A stretch of DNA of 64,000 nucleotides from Treponema denticola ATCC 35405 (GCF_000008185.1 NC_002967.9:930001-994000); one strand, 5' to 3'; shown: positions 17,987 through 28,134, numbered from the stretch's first letter. The notes: generated by a model from the sequence alone, not told the origin. Made by a program: numbers and translations.

Positions 17987-19192
17987 ATGGATTATCTTAA
18001 AAGATTTCAAAAATACATTTCGATGGACACTAAGTCCAACGAAGAAAATGAATGCTGTCCCAGTACTCCAGGACAGCTTGAGCTGGGAAAATACCTTGTA
18101 AAAGAATTGACCGAGATGGGCTTAAAGGCTGAGCAGGATAAGCACGGTTATGTTTATTCGGCCATTCCTGCAAACACCGATAAAAAGGTTCCCGCAATCG
18201 GTTTTATAGCCCACATGGATACGGCTCCCGATTTGGACGGCAAGTGCGTAAATCCGAAAGTTTTTGTGTACAAGGGCGGGGATATTAAACTCAACGATGA
18301 GTACACCATGACCGTCAAAGATTTTCCCTTCTTAAAAGAGCTTGAAGGTCAGGAGATTATTACAACCGACGGAACAACCCTCTTGGGTGCAGACGATAAG
18401 GCCGGTATTACAATTATCATGGGCGCTATAGAATATCTTTTGGCTCATCCCGAAATTAAACACGGCGAAATAAAAATCGGCTTTACTCCCGATGAAGAAA
18501 TCGGAAGAGGTGCCGATCTTTTTGATGTAAAAAACTTCGGAGCGGACTTTGCCTATACCGTAGACGGCGGCCCCTTGGGTGAACTCGAATACGAAAACTT
18601 TAATGCCGCAAGCGTTAAGATAGAAATTCAAGGAAAGAATGTGCACCCGGGTTCTGCAAAAAATATGATGGTTAACTCTCTTTCTGCGGCAAGAGAATTG
18701 GAGAACATGCTTCCCGAAGAACAAAAGCCGGAATATACCGAAGGCTATGAAGGTTTTATTCATTTAACTTCTATTGAAGGGAGCGTTGATTTTACAAAGA
18801 TGTCTTATATTATCCGAGATCACTTTATGGAAAGCTTCCTTCACAAAAAAGAACTTATGAAGACTGCTGTCGATTTTTTAAATAAAAAATACGGCAATAT
18901 AATCAAGATGGAAATAAAAGATTCTTATTACAACATGAAAGAAAAAATCGAACCGCACATGGAAATAATTGAGCTTGCAAAAAAATCTATGACTGATGTC
19001 GGTATTGAACCCCATATAGTCCCGGTCAGGGGAGGGACTGACGGAGCCCGCCTTTCTTTTATGGGGCTTCCCTGTCCTAACCTTTTTGCAGGCGGTTATA
19101 ATTTTCACGGACGCTTCGAGCTCATCCCCACAAAATCAATCGAAAAGGGAATTGAGCTTGTTGTAAAAATTGCAGAGAACAACGCCAAGTAG
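17987..19192 (+). CDS. pepT: Peptidase T (tripeptide aminopeptidase)
   Basis: The 401-residue M20B metallopeptidase removes the N-terminal residue from tripeptides in the cytoplasm. Visible zinc-site motifs are GFIAHMDTAPD (His near 76, Asp near 78), LLGADDKAG (Asp near 136-137), FTPDEEIGRG (Glu 170-171) and YTVDGGP (Asp near 194). RGGTDGARLSF near the C-terminus completes the family pattern. The frame opens earlier, at 17888, but the start at 17987 has an AGGAG site and gives the usual family length. Peptide use fits an amino-acid-fermenting oral spirochaete. Confidence 0.95.
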   Translation: MDYLKRFQKYISMDTKSNEENECCPSTPGQLELGKYLVKELTEMGLKAEQDKHGYVYSAIPANTDKKVPAIGFIAHMDTAPDLDGKCVNPKVFVYKGGDIKLNDEYTMTVKDFPFLKELEGQEIITTDGTTLLGADDKAGITIIMGAIEYLLAHPEIKHGEIKIGFTPDEEIGRGADLFDVKNFGADFAYTVDGGPLGELEYENFNAASVKIEIQGKNVHPGSAKNMMVNSLSAARELENMLPEEQKPEYTEGYEGFIHLTSIEGSVDFTKMSYIIRDHFMESFLHKKELMKTAVDFLNKKYGNIIKMEIKDSYYNMKEKIEPHMEIIELAKKSMTDVGIEPHIVPVRGGTDGARLSFMGLPCPNLFAGGYNFHGRFELIPTKSIEKGIELVVKIAENNAK

Positions 19193-19209
19193 TTCTTTTG
19201 TTTAAAAGT

Positions 19210-19272
19210 TTTAACGGAATGTTTAGCGTGGCAGGAGAAAAAAGCTCTTTTGATTTTTCCTGCCCCGTTAAA
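19210..19272. terminator. Bidirectional terminator between pepT and phnE
   Basis: A long hairpin has outer arms TTTAACGG (19210-19217) and CCGTTAAA (19265-19272) and inner arms GGCAGGA and TCCTGCC, the latter flanked by A- and T-runs. It sits between two converging genes. Confidence 0.7.
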
Positions 19273-19281
19273 CTCAAAGGC

Positions 19282-20097
19282 CTAATGTCTAATCCTGTTT
19301 CTTATCCTTGTCGAAGATATTTCCAAAATAATAGCCGTTCCGAAAATAAGATAGGATATAAAGCCGACTTCACTCATATTAAAGTTTAAAGAGCCTGCCA
19401 TAAAAAGCTCGTAACCTATTCCGCCGGCCCCTGCCGCAGCTCCTACGGCAACAGCATTTCCGAAGTTAATTTCAAATCTAAAAAAACTCCACGAGATTAG
19501 ATTGTTTATCGAAGCGGGGAGAACTGCCTGACTTATAATTTCGATGTAGCTTGCTCCGCAGGCTCTTAAGGCCTCAATCGTTTTTTTGTCTATGCCATCA
19601 AAGCTTTCCGAAAAGCCTTTTACGAGATAGGCTGTGCTGTGAAAGCTCATACCGAGGACGGCGGCCTCTGCTCCTATGTTTGCAACTACCGAAAATATTA
19701 AAACCCAAATAATTGTCGGCACGGAGCGGATAAGGGACATTGCCGTTCTTATGATTTTTACAAGATGCTTGTTTGAAAGATTTTCCGAGGCGGCTATCCC
19801 TAAAAAGAAAGCAAGCACAACTCCGAAGACGGTGGTTAAAAGGGCAAGGCTTAAACTTACCAAAAGAGAAAAAAATATGTCCGCATAAGAATATTTTTGC
19901 GACAGCTTAGGGAAAAAAAATAAATCCTTTGAATATTCCGTAAATTGTAAAAAAGCTTTTTGAATTCCATAGTCGGGCTTTTCCATTTGAAATAAGCTTA
20001 TAATTGTAAGGCTTGATAAAAAAATAAGAACAAATAAAATTAATACTCTTTGCTTTGAGAATCTTCTTATTTTTATTTTTTTTGTTGTTCCAATCAT
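19282..20097 (-). CDS. phnE: Phosphonate-type ABC transporter permease (PhnE-like)
   Basis: The 271-residue inner-membrane permease has about six hydrophobic segments. The cytoplasmic coupling loop (EALRACGASYIEIISQAVLPA, with A...G.......LP spacing) and a C-terminal segment with GAAAGAGGIGYEL are typical of PhnE. It is the last gene of a phnC-phnE-phnE set; its start overlaps the preceding permease gene by four bases (ATGA). The two permeases probably form a heterodimer. No phosphonate breakdown genes are seen nearby, so the real substrate may be another phosphorus compound. Confidence 0.85.
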   Translation of the reverse strand: MIGTTKKIKIRRFSKQRVLILFVLIFLSSLTIISLFQMEKPDYGIQKAFLQFTEYSKDLFFFPKLSQKYSYADIFFSLLVSLSLALLTTVFGVVLAFFLGIAASENLSNKHLVKIIRTAMSLIRSVPTIIWVLIFSVVANIGAEAAVLGMSFHSTAYLVKGFSESFDGIDKKTIEALRACGASYIEIISQAVLPASINNLISWSFFRFEINFGNAVAVGAAAGAGGIGYELFMAGSLNFNMSEVGFISYLIFGTAIILEISSTRIRNRIRH

Positions 20098-20963
20098 AAA
20101 AGAATCCGCCTTATTTTATTTGAAAGAATATCGATGAGTAAAACTATGATTACAAGGCATAGAATAATTAAGCCCGCACTGTTATAACGGAAACTTTTAA
20201 AATAAAGGTTAAATAAAAAACCTATTCCCGTTCCCGTTAGAATTCCTATTAGAGCGGAGTCCCTCACATTCGTTTCAACCGTGTATAAGAGCCACGAAAC
20301 AAGACCGGGTGCTATGCTTGGGAATACGGCATTAAAGAGAGCCGGAAAATACGGAACGCCTGCAGCCCGCAGTGCCGTAAAAGATTCTTCGCTTGTTTCT
20401 TCTATCATTTCCTTAAAAGCTCTTACCAGATGACCCAAGGTAATTATAAAGAGAGCTAAAAAACCGGTAAAATTATTTTGTTTAAACGAAAACAATAAAA
20501 GCATTGCCCATGCCACCAGCGGAATGTTTCTTAAAAACGAGGCTGTCATGGTAAGGATTATTTGAAAGGGCTTATTTATTCCTGTGGTTTGAGAACCGAG
20601 GAGGGCTAAGATAAGGGCAAAAAAAGCCGCAGCGGTAGTTGCAGAGGCCGCTATTACACAGGTTTCGCCCAAGGTTTTTATTATAATCGGAATATGTTTT
20701 AAACTTTCATTGTCGGGTTTAAAGTTTTTTATAAGCCAAGCTATTGCAAGGGGAAATTTAAAAATTGCTTTAAGGTCTTTAAAGCCGGTTATATTTGATG
20801 CAAAATAATATATTAAAATAAGACTTAAAAGAATAATAATTGCCTTTAGTTTTTTCTTCGCAAAAAAGAATTGTTTTTTTTCCCAAGAGTATGAAGTTTC
20901 TTTTTTATGATAATGTCTTTTCTTTTTTTTGTCCTCAGAATAAATTTTTAAATCAAACTTCAT
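20094..20963 (-). CDS. phnE: Phosphonate-type ABC transporter permease (PhnE-like)
   Basis: The 289-residue permease has a lysine-rich cytoplasmic N-terminus of about 35 residues, then six hydrophobic segments. The coupling loop is FTALRAAGVPYFPALFNAVFPS, and GILTGTGIGFLF lies near the end. It is a paralogue of the next permease and overlaps both neighbours by ATGA junctions, so all three genes are tightly coupled. It moves substrate across the inner membrane, powered by the PhnC-like ATPase. The binding protein that should deliver the substrate is not in the window. Confidence 0.85.
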   Translation of the reverse strand: MKFDLKIYSEDKKKKRHYHKKETSYSWEKKQFFFAKKKLKAIIILLSLILIYYFASNITGFKDLKAIFKFPLAIAWLIKNFKPDNESLKHIPIIIKTLGETCVIAASATTAAAFFALILALLGSQTTGINKPFQIILTMTASFLRNIPLVAWAMLLLFSFKQNNFTGFLALFIITLGHLVRAFKEMIEETSEESFTALRAAGVPYFPALFNAVFPSIAPGLVSWLLYTVETNVRDSALIGILTGTGIGFLFNLYFKSFRYNSAGLIILCLVIIVLLIDILSNKIRRILL

Positions 20964-21730
20964 AGAGATTTTTCTCCGCTGTCAATAGAAACATTTGTAA
21001 AAATTTCTTTGTGCAATACTTCATCGTTTAAGGAATCGGGTATTCCGTCAAAAACTATTTTCCCGTTATTGAGAGCGATGATTCTATCGGCATATTTTTT
21101 TGCAGCTTCCATTTGGTGTAAACTTATAAGGCAGGCAATGTTTTTGTTTACTGCGAATTCTTTGATATAATTTAAAACCGTTTCTGACGACTGCGGGTCA
21201 AGGGAGGCTATGGGCTCATCGCATAACAAAAGCTTAGGGCTTTGCATTAAGGCTCTTGCAATCCCTATTCTTTGTTTTTGACCGCCGCTTAATTCGCTGC
21301 ATCTTTGAAAGGCAAATTCTTCCATGCCTACGGTTTGTAAAAGAGCAAAGGCTTTTTCTTTTTCTTCTTCGGTATAAAGGCCTAGGGCTCCGCGGTAAGA
21401 AGGAATTGAACCGAGGCAGCCGTGCAAAACATTTTCGACGGCATTAAGACGCTCGACCAGATTATAATTTTGAAAAATCATTCCTATCTTTGAGCGGTAT
21501 TGTCTTAATTTTTTTCCTTTAAGCTTGTTTATTTTTTCTCCTAAAAAAATAACTTCTCCCTCATCCGGCTCGACCAAGCGGTTTATACATCTAAGCATTG
21601 TAGATTTTCCGGCTCCCGACAGGCCTATGATTGCAAGAATTTCTCCTTCTTCTATTTTAAAAGAAATGCTTTGTAAGGCCCTTCGTCCCGAAGGATAAGT
21701 TTTTGAAATGTTTTTAAGTTCAAGAATCAC
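20960..21730 (-). CDS. phnC: Phosphonate-type ABC transporter ATPase (PhnC-like)
   Basis: The 256-residue ATPase has Walker A GLSGAGKST, the Q-loop in GMIFQNYNLV, signature LSGGQKQR, Walker B LLLCDEP and a D-loop (SLDP). It has a PhnC-like middle region (VLHGCLGSIPSYRGALGL). I chose the GTG at 21728-21730 because a GGAGG sits seven bases before it; an in-frame TTG 15 bases upstream would put that ribosome site inside the coding region. A hairpin with a T-run, apparently the argF terminator, ends just before the ribosome site, so expression may depend on readthrough or a hidden promoter. Confidence 0.9.
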   Translation of the reverse strand: MILELKNISKTYPSGRRALQSISFKIEEGEILAIIGLSGAGKSTMLRCINRLVEPDEGEVIFLGEKINKLKGKKLRQYRSKIGMIFQNYNLVERLNAVENVLHGCLGSIPSYRGALGLYTEEEKEKAFALLQTVGMEEFAFQRCSELSGGQKQRIGIARALMQSPKLLLCDEPIASLDPQSSETVLNYIKEFAVNKNIACLISLHQMEAAKKYADRIIALNNGKIVFDGIPDSLNDEVLHKEIFTNVSIDSGEKSL

Positions 21731-21754
21731 AAGGCTTCCCTCCAAAAAAATTAA

Positions 21755-21785
21755 AGACTCTTCCTAAAGTTTTTAGAAAGAGTCT
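21755..21785 (-). terminator. Terminator or attenuator between argF and phnC
   Basis: Arms AGACTCTTcCTAAA (21755-21768) and TTTAGaAAGAGTCT (21772-21785) pair with one mismatch. On the minus strand a TTTAATTTTTTT tract follows, and then directly the GGAGG of phnC. Confidence 0.7.
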
Positions 21786-21808
21786 AAGGTTAGCAAATAT
21801 AAAAAAGA

Positions 21809-22825
21809 TTAGCACATTGTGGCATACATAACAGCCTTGATTGTATGCATGCGGTTTTCGGCTTCATCAAAAACAACTGATTTATGAGATTCAAAAACCT
21901 CGTTTGTAACTTCCATTTCGGGAAGACCGAACTTTTTGTTAATCTCCTGACCCTTAGTTGTCTTTAAGTCATGGAAGGAGGGGAGGCAGTGCAAGAAGAT
22001 TGCATCCTTGTCTGCATTGTCCATAGCGGCCTTGTTTACCTGATAGGGCTTTAAGAGCTTAATGCGTTCTTCCCATACGCTGTCGGGTTCTCCCATAGAT
22101 ACCCAAATGTCGGTATAAAGAACATGAGCGCCTTTTGTGCCTTCGCTTACGTTTTCGGTAAGGGTTACGCTTCCGCCTGTTTGGGCAGCTATTTTCTTTG
22201 CTTCGGCTACCAAGTCTTCAGTGGGGAAGAGGTGCTTGGGTGAACATGCCGTAAAGTGCATTCCCATTTTTACGCAGGCTATCATGAGGGAGTTGGCTAC
22301 GTTGTTTCGTGCATCTCCCATGTATGTAAATTTAAGTCCTTTCAAATAGCCGAATTTTTCTTCGATTGTAAGAAGGTCTGCAAGCATTTGAGTCGGGTGG
22401 AAAAGGTCGGTTAATCCGTTCCATACGGGAACACCGGAATATTCGGCCAATGTTTCTACAAGCTCTTGGCTGAAGCCTCTGTACTCGATACCGTCATACA
22501 TTCTGCCTAAAACACGGGCTGTGTCTTCGATAGATTCTTTATGTCCCATCTGTGAAGAATTGGGATCAAGGTAGGTAACGCCCATTCCAAGGTCATAACC
22601 TGCAACTTCAAAAGAGCATCGTGTTCTTGTAGAGGTTTTTTCAAAAAGAAGAACGATGTTTTTTCCTTCTAGGTATCTGTGAGGAATTCCGGCCCTTTTC
22701 ATGTCTTTAAAATTTTTTGAAAGGTCAAGTAAATAGCGGATTTCGTCTGTAGTAAAATCCAACAATTTTAGAAAGCTTCTTCCGCGCAAGTTTTTTGCGC
22801 TCTTTCCGCGAATTTCTTTAAGCAT
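21809..22825 (-). CDS. argF: Ornithine carbamoyltransferase
   Basis: The 338-residue enzyme interconverts ornithine plus carbamoyl phosphate and citrulline plus phosphate. The carbamoyl-phosphate loop [15 protein letters not shown] lies near residue 55-70. [15 protein letters not shown] and HCLPSFHD (catalytic Cys) are the other family marks. In an arginine-fermenting treponeme it probably works in the catabolic direction of the arginine deiminase pathway, so arcB would be an equally fair name. No other arginine genes are adjacent. An AAGGAG precedes the ATG, and a terminator follows the gene. Confidence 0.95.
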   Translation of the reverse strand: MLKEIRGKSAKNLRGRSFLKLLDFTTDEIRYLLDLSKNFKDMKRAGIPHRYLEGKNIVLLFEKTSTRTRCSFEVAGYDLGMGVTYLDPNSSQMGHKESIEDTARVLGRMYDGIEYRGFSQELVETLAEYSGVPVWNGLTDLFHPTQMLADLLTIEEKFGYLKGLKFTYMGDARNNVANSLMIACVKMGMHFTACSPKHLFPTEDLVAEAKKIAAQTGGSVTLTENVSEGTKGAHVLYTDIWVSMGEPDSVWEERIKLLKPYQVNKAAMDNADKDAIFLHCLPSFHDLKTTKGQEINKKFGLPEMEVTNEVFESHKSVVFDEAENRMHTIKAVMYATMC

Positions 22826-22932
22826 AGTTTTAACTCCTTAAGATGCTATTGATGAATGGGAACAATATATCAGCTTTTTCAAAAATAATCCAGTACCTTT
22901 TAAGATTGTACTTTTTTTGTTTTAAGCTGTGG

Positions 22933-23778
22933 TTATTCGCCTATCCTTCTCCAATGCCAGCCGAATACGGAGTGGGCGTTTGTTACAACCATAAAGGCTT
23001 TAGGGTCGTTTGCGGCAAGATAGCTTTTTAACTTTACAAAGTCCCTGCGGCTCATAACGGTTTGAATAACCGAGCGTTCGGCTCTTGTGTAAGCCCCCGT
23101 TGCCTTATATACGTTTGCAGAACGGCCTAGTTCCACCATAAATCGGCAAAGCTCATCGGGCTTATCCGTATTTATAACGCAGTATTTACTCATGTTAAGG
23201 CCGTCGATTGTAGAGTCGATTACGAGCCCGTTTATGATTACACCCACCAACGAAAACAAGGCTATTTCCGGGCCGTAAGCAAAGCCCGCAAAAACTGTAA
23301 TGGTAAAGTCCGTAATTAAGCAGCCTTTTCCCAAGTCGAGGCCGAAATATTTTTGCAGAATCATTGCAAAGATATCGCTTCCTCCGGTTGATGCATACTG
23401 ATTTAAAACTATGCCTACGCCTCCCCCGTAAAGGATGACGGCAATTACCAGCTGTAAGAATTTGTCGTTTACAATCGGTCCCTGCAATGGAACAAAAATT
23501 TCTAAAAGCCATACCGCTCCTGAAAGTCCAAGGCTCGCACAAACCGTTTTAAGACCGAATTTGTTTCCGATGATTAAAAAGCCGAGAGCAAACAGAAAAA
23601 TGTTTACTACAACAAGTAGGGCTCCTGTAGAAAGCGGAAGGTATTTTGACAATACCAAGGCCATTCCCGTAGCCCCGCCCAAGGATAATTTTGAAGGCAG
23701 CAAGAAAAAATGAATACCTGATGCTATCATCAAAACTCCGCAAACAATGTAAAAAAAACTTAATAATTTTTCTTTCAT
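22933..23778 (-). CDS. YitT family membrane protein
   Basis: The 281-residue protein has about five or six membrane segments in the first 190 residues, with glycine-rich GGATGMALVLSK and STGGSDIFAMILQK motifs. It ends in a cytoplasmic DUF2179-type domain (about 200-275) containing SVIQTVMSRRDFVKLKSYL and an end rich in aromatic residues. This two-part layout defines the YitT/DUF161-DUF2179 family, whose function is not established; transport is usually assumed. Confidence 0.85.
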   Translation of the reverse strand: MKEKLLSFFYIVCGVLMIASGIHFFLLPSKLSLGGATGMALVLSKYLPLSTGALLVVVNIFLFALGFLIIGNKFGLKTVCASLGLSGAVWLLEIFVPLQGPIVNDKFLQLVIAVILYGGGVGIVLNQYASTGGSDIFAMILQKYFGLDLGKGCLITDFTITVFAGFAYGPEIALFSLVGVIINGLVIDSTIDGLNMSKYCVINTDKPDELCRFMVELGRSANVYKATGAYTRAERSVIQTVMSRRDFVKLKSYLAANDPKAFMVVTNAHSVFGWHWRRIGE

Positions 23779-23850
23779 TTTTTTTCCTTATAAAAAAATA
23801 GAATTTATTTGAATTTGAAAAAGCAAACAATTACAATTTAGATCATTTGC

Positions 23851-25197
23851 TTATTTTTTTAAGTTAAGAATTTCGGCCGTCTTTTTTTTCCATTTTCCTG
23901 AACAATAGTAAAAGAGTGTTAAAAGAAAGCCTGCTGCTGATCCAACCGAAACGGCAAGCCAGATCCCATCCGAGCCTAAATATCGAGACAGAACGGCTGC
24001 TGCCGGTACTCTAAACACCCACATAGCCAATAATGTTGAAATCATCGGAAAAACAGTTTCTCCCGCTCCTCGTATAACTCCGTTTAGAGTAAATGTTATT
24101 GTATTAAAAAAATATGCAGGTGCAACTATTATTAAGTATCTTGCGCCCAATTCAATTACTTCCGGATTATTTACAAAAAGGAACATAACTGCTTTACCGA
24201 AGATAACTATTGCCGTAGTAGCCGTAATTGTAATTCCTAGTCCTAAAAATAATGAAGCCCGCAAACCTTTTTTTACTCTGTCTAATCTTCCGGCTCCTAT
24301 GTTTTGGCCTGTAAAGGATGAAAGGGCAACGCCTATATTTAGGGCTGGCATTACAATAAAGCCGTCAAGTTTACCTGCGGCTGAATAGGCTGCTGCCGTT
24401 TGTGTACCGAAGGTATTTACAATCGAAAGGAGGGCCATAAAACCTCCTCCGACCAAGGCTTGCTGTATTCCTGATGGAAAGCCCATTTTGACGGACTGAA
24501 TACAAATAGTTTTATCGAATTTTAATTTAAAAAAGTTTACTCTAAAATCCTTATATTTTATTCGACAATAAAATATAAGCCAAAAACAAGAAATAAATTG
24601 GGCTATTATGGTTGCTATTGCAGCTCCCGCAATACCCCATTTGAATACTATTACAAAAAGACAGTCAAGACCTATATTTATTATTGTAGAGATGATTAAG
24701 GCATAAAGGGGTGTCATTGAATCCCCAAATCCTCTCAGCATTGCAGTAAAGGCATTATATATAAATAAAAAAATAATTCCGGTAAAAATGAGTCTTAAAT
24801 AGATAAGGGCTTCCTCAAAGACATCGGAAGGAGTGTTCATTATTTTTAAGATATAAGGCGCAAAAACAAAGCCTATAGCCGTAGCGATAAGCCCTGCCCA
24901 AAATAGAATTAATATACTTGTTTGAATTACCTTACTTATTTCTTCTTCTTTTTTTGCTCCGACAAATTGAGCTATTAAAATATTACAAGCCATAGTAAAA
25001 CCTATGACAAGGGATATAAAAATAAACCATACAGGGAAAGAAATACCTACGGCAGCAAGAGCATGATCGCCTATACTTTTTCCGACTACAATGCTGTCAA
25101 CAACATTATATAACTGCTGAAAGATATTACCTAATAGCATCGGTAATGAAAAAAGAGTTATTTGCTTTAGCTCATCTCCTTGAGTTAAGTTTTTCAT
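23851..25197 (-). CDS. MATE-family efflux transporter
   Basis: The 448-residue protein has 12 predicted membrane segments in two similar halves. It begins with ITLFSLPMLLGNIFQQLYNVVDSIVVGK, the usual first-helix pattern of MATE exporters of the DinF/NorM type; the second half repeats it with SVKMGFPSGIQQALVG. These proteins expel cationic drugs or metabolites using Na+ or H+ gradients. It follows the adenylate cyclase gene by 26 bases on the same strand, so it is probably cotranscribed. The substrate is unknown. Confidence 0.9.
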   Translation of the reverse strand: MKNLTQGDELKQITLFSLPMLLGNIFQQLYNVVDSIVVGKSIGDHALAAVGISFPVWFIFISLVIGFTMACNILIAQFVGAKKEEEISKVIQTSILILFWAGLIATAIGFVFAPYILKIMNTPSDVFEEALIYLRLIFTGIIFLFIYNAFTAMLRGFGDSMTPLYALIISTIINIGLDCLFVIVFKWGIAGAAIATIIAQFISCFWLIFYCRIKYKDFRVNFFKLKFDKTICIQSVKMGFPSGIQQALVGGGFMALLSIVNTFGTQTAAAYSAAGKLDGFIVMPALNIGVALSSFTGQNIGAGRLDRVKKGLRASLFLGLGITITATTAIVIFGKAVMFLFVNNPEVIELGARYLIIVAPAYFFNTITFTLNGVIRGAGETVFPMISTLLAMWVFRVPAAAVLSRYLGSDGIWLAVSVGSAAGFLLTLFYYCSGKWKKKTAEILNLKK

Positions 25198-25223
25198 ATT
25201 ATTGTCCTTATAAATTAAGAGAT

Positions 25224-28034
25224 TTATTTACTTGTCATGTTTACAATATCGCTGTGTGTTGCCGCCGTTTCAGCGTCTGCAAGAAGCATCTTCATTCTTT
25301 CAACATACATCTTTGAAGGCTCGTCATCGGGAGAGACTTCCAAACACTTGTTAAAAAGATTAAGGGCTTTTTGATATTCTCTTTGGCGGTAAAAATCTAT
25401 TGCGTTTTCAAATATGCCTACGAGCTGTACCATTTCCGCATAGGCTTCGGATTTGACTGCCATAACATTGTAAAGCTGAACAGGGGTATTGATACCCACA
25501 ACCCTTACGCGGTCGAGGCGGCGGCCAAGGAAAGCATCATTTGTTTCGTTCCATGTAGATTCGGAAGCTAAAATCCATGTGCCGTATTTTTTGTTTACAC
25601 CTTCAAGACGGGCTGCAAGGTTTACGTCATTTCCCATAATTGTGTAGTTCATTTTTTTTTCGGTGCCCATGTTTCCGACAACCATTTCGCCGGTATTTAT
25701 TCCTATGCGTGTAAAGATGGGCATGGGAATGTCGCCTACATCATAAAGCTGTTTATTGAGTTCGGCTTCAGCCTGTTTCATTCTGATTGCCGCAAGACAT
25801 GCCCTGTATGCATGGTCGGGCAAATCCATCGGTGCTCCAAAAAAAGAAACGATGGCGTCTCCTATGTATTTGTCAATCGTGCCTTTTTCTTGTAGAATTA
25901 AATCGCTCATTTGTGTGAGGTATACGTTTAAAACCGAAACCAAGTGTTCGGGCGTAATTTTTTCCGAAAGGGTGGAAAAAGATTTTATATCGGTAAACAG
26001 AGCCGTAATTCTTTTTTGTTCTCCTCCGAGAGTGAGCTTGTCGGGGTCGGCAATAATTTCATTTACAACATCGTCCGAAAGATAAACACCGAAGGCCTTT
26101 CTTAAAAAGCCCTTTTCTTTTTCGCTGAAAATAAAGTTTAGTAAGAGGATAACTATAAAACTTATGACGACCGTTATAACCGGAAGAAATAGCTGTAAGT
26201 ATATTTTTCCGAATACGAATAAAAGAATTCCTATAGAAAGAGTTAAACTCAATAAAACGATTCCAAGAAGAACCTTTATAAATCCTCTTTCTATCTTTTT
26301 CATCATAAAGGCTGTAAATATTGCTATTACAAAGGCAAGTATTATTGAAACCCATTTTGGAAGAGGTCTTATAAAGTCCTCATTCATAATCGTGTTATAA
26401 ATATTGGCATGGGTACCTACATTGGGGTAAGATTTCCAAAAAGGGTTTACGCCTAAATCGGAGGTGCCTACGCCGCTGTATCCTATAATTGCAAATGCGT
26501 TGTTGCAAAAGCCGTTTATATAGTTTATATGTTCCGAATAGTTTTTATATTCTTCTTTTGCATTTTTAAAAAGTTCGGTAACATAGGCATCTATATCGTC
26601 ATATTGATTTGAGCCGTTCTGCTCTTTTATTTTTGCAAAAAGGCTGTGTATTTCTTTATCGAAATCTCCGCTTAAAAATTTACTGTAATTATCAAAAAAG
26701 GAACTGCGTGCCGCAAAGTATTCTTTAAAATCCTGCTTGTCCTTATTTAGAAGTTCTTTTTTCCATTGGTCAAGCCTTGCGTATTCACTTTCTAAAGAAG
26801 TAACCGCATTGTGATAAGAAAGATAGCCGTCTGCAGTTCTGATTTGCAAATCTTTTATGGCTTCTAAAAGTGAAATTAAATTCTTTTCCATTATGTCGGC
26901 GTAGGTTAGGGCATAGACCGATAAGCTTTTAAAGCTGCCGTTTTCGGGATTTTCCGTGTCGGCAAAGCGTTTTTTTAGCCAGTTTATTAAAAGGTTTCCT
27001 TCTTCATCCAGAGGAATTGTAAGGTCTTTTCTTTTTTCCAAATCGGACGGATCTTTGGCATTTTTTAAAATCAGCTTCCTTCTCGACCGGATAATTTTTT
27101 CGGGTTCAAGGATGTGAAGGATGGGAGTAAAGACCAGCTGGCCTATGTACCTTCCTTCGTATTCGGTTAAAAGAGAAATGCGGCGGCGTACACCGTCTTC
27201 GTCTATAACCACGTTCGGAAAACCTGCTCCTCTTGCGTATTGCAGTATGGGCATAATCGTCGGAGCCATTCCGTATTCTTCATTTGCCGCCTTGCGGTTT
27301 GCTAATGTTTCCTTTTTAAAAAGCCCTGTTTTATCTTCTACATTGGTAAACAAAAAATTATTGTAGGCAAAATCTTTTAGTTCCTTTGTTTCGCCGCCTA
27401 TGTTTATATTTACCGCATTTATGGTTAAAAAAGCATTTTCAAAAAAGCCTACAGCAGCTCCCATGTAGGCATCATTATCTCTAAAAACATTTTGTTTAAT
27501 TGAATCGGAAAGTTCATCAATTCTTGATTTAAAATAGTCGGACATATCCTGTCCTATTGTTTTTACTTCGGAAAGCGGAATGTTTTTACCGGCCACCGCA
27601 TCCGAAAACTCTTTTATATATTCTCCGAATTCCTGACGCACGGCTGTATATTCTTTGGGCAATTCATGTTCTACATAGGCATTATTTGCACCTGCCCTTC
27701 CTGCAGACAGGTACTCAATATCGAAAACCGCCGCCTTACCGCCTGATTCTTTTAAGCGGATTAAAACATCGGCTAAGACGTCCCTTGACCAAGGCCAAGA
27801 GCCGATTTGTTCTATAGAAAAGTCATCGACATTTAAAAGGAGAATTTCGCTTTTTTCTTTGATTTCCGGTTTAAGTTTTAGCATGGCATCGTAGACTTGG
27901 TTTTCTATATTTCTTCCAAATTTAATAAAACTAAAGGCAGTAAAAATTAAAAATACAACTATTGCTATTATAAAATTAAGATTCTTTTGTAAAAAAACTA
28001 TAAATGCAGATTTATTTTTTTCTTTTTCGACCAT
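25224..28034 (-). CDS. CHASE2-domain adenylate/guanylate cyclase
   Basis: The 936-residue inner-membrane receptor has a first helix near 15-37 and a large extracytoplasmic CHASE2 sensor up to about residue 560 (LLLNVDDFSIEQIGSWPWSR; GYSGVGTSDLGVNPFW). Three membrane segments follow, then a class III cyclase catalytic domain. The metal-binding aspartates are in ALFTDIKSFST and KYIGDAIVSFFGAP, and the base/transition-state region is in MNYTIMGNDVNLAARLE. The C-terminal tail (AIDFYRQREYQKALNLFNKC) looks like a TPR motif. It should make cAMP (or cGMP) in response to a periplasmic signal. It is the first gene of a two-gene unit with the MATE exporter, divergent from ackA. Confidence 0.93.
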   Translation of the reverse strand: MVEKEKNKSAFIVFLQKNLNFIIAIVVFLIFTAFSFIKFGRNIENQVYDAMLKLKPEIKEKSEILLLNVDDFSIEQIGSWPWSRDVLADVLIRLKESGGKAAVFDIEYLSAGRAGANNAYVEHELPKEYTAVRQEFGEYIKEFSDAVAGKNIPLSEVKTIGQDMSDYFKSRIDELSDSIKQNVFRDNDAYMGAAVGFFENAFLTINAVNINIGGETKELKDFAYNNFLFTNVEDKTGLFKKETLANRKAANEEYGMAPTIMPILQYARGAGFPNVVIDEDGVRRRISLLTEYEGRYIGQLVFTPILHILEPEKIIRSRRKLILKNAKDPSDLEKRKDLTIPLDEEGNLLINWLKKRFADTENPENGSFKSLSVYALTYADIMEKNLISLLEAIKDLQIRTADGYLSYHNAVTSLESEYARLDQWKKELLNKDKQDFKEYFAARSSFFDNYSKFLSGDFDKEIHSLFAKIKEQNGSNQYDDIDAYVTELFKNAKEEYKNYSEHINYINGFCNNAFAIIGYSGVGTSDLGVNPFWKSYPNVGTHANIYNTIMNEDFIRPLPKWVSIILAFVIAIFTAFMMKKIERGFIKVLLGIVLLSLTLSIGILLFVFGKIYLQLFLPVITVVISFIVILLLNFIFSEKEKGFLRKAFGVYLSDDVVNEIIADPDKLTLGGEQKRITALFTDIKSFSTLSEKITPEHLVSVLNVYLTQMSDLILQEKGTIDKYIGDAIVSFFGAPMDLPDHAYRACLAAIRMKQAEAELNKQLYDVGDIPMPIFTRIGINTGEMVVGNMGTEKKMNYTIMGNDVNLAARLEGVNKKYGTWILASESTWNETNDAFLGRRLDRVRVVGINTPVQLYNVMAVKSEAYAEMVQLVGIFENAIDFYRQREYQKALNLFNKCLEVSPDDEPSKMYVERMKMLLADAETAATHSDIVNMTSK

Positions 28035-28134
28035 AAATTTCTCCCGAGCTGTTTATCATATTTCCTTTGTTTACATAAAATCGGCAAGTTCAATTATAAT
28101 CTAAAAATTATTAAAAAACAAGCCTTTATATCGA

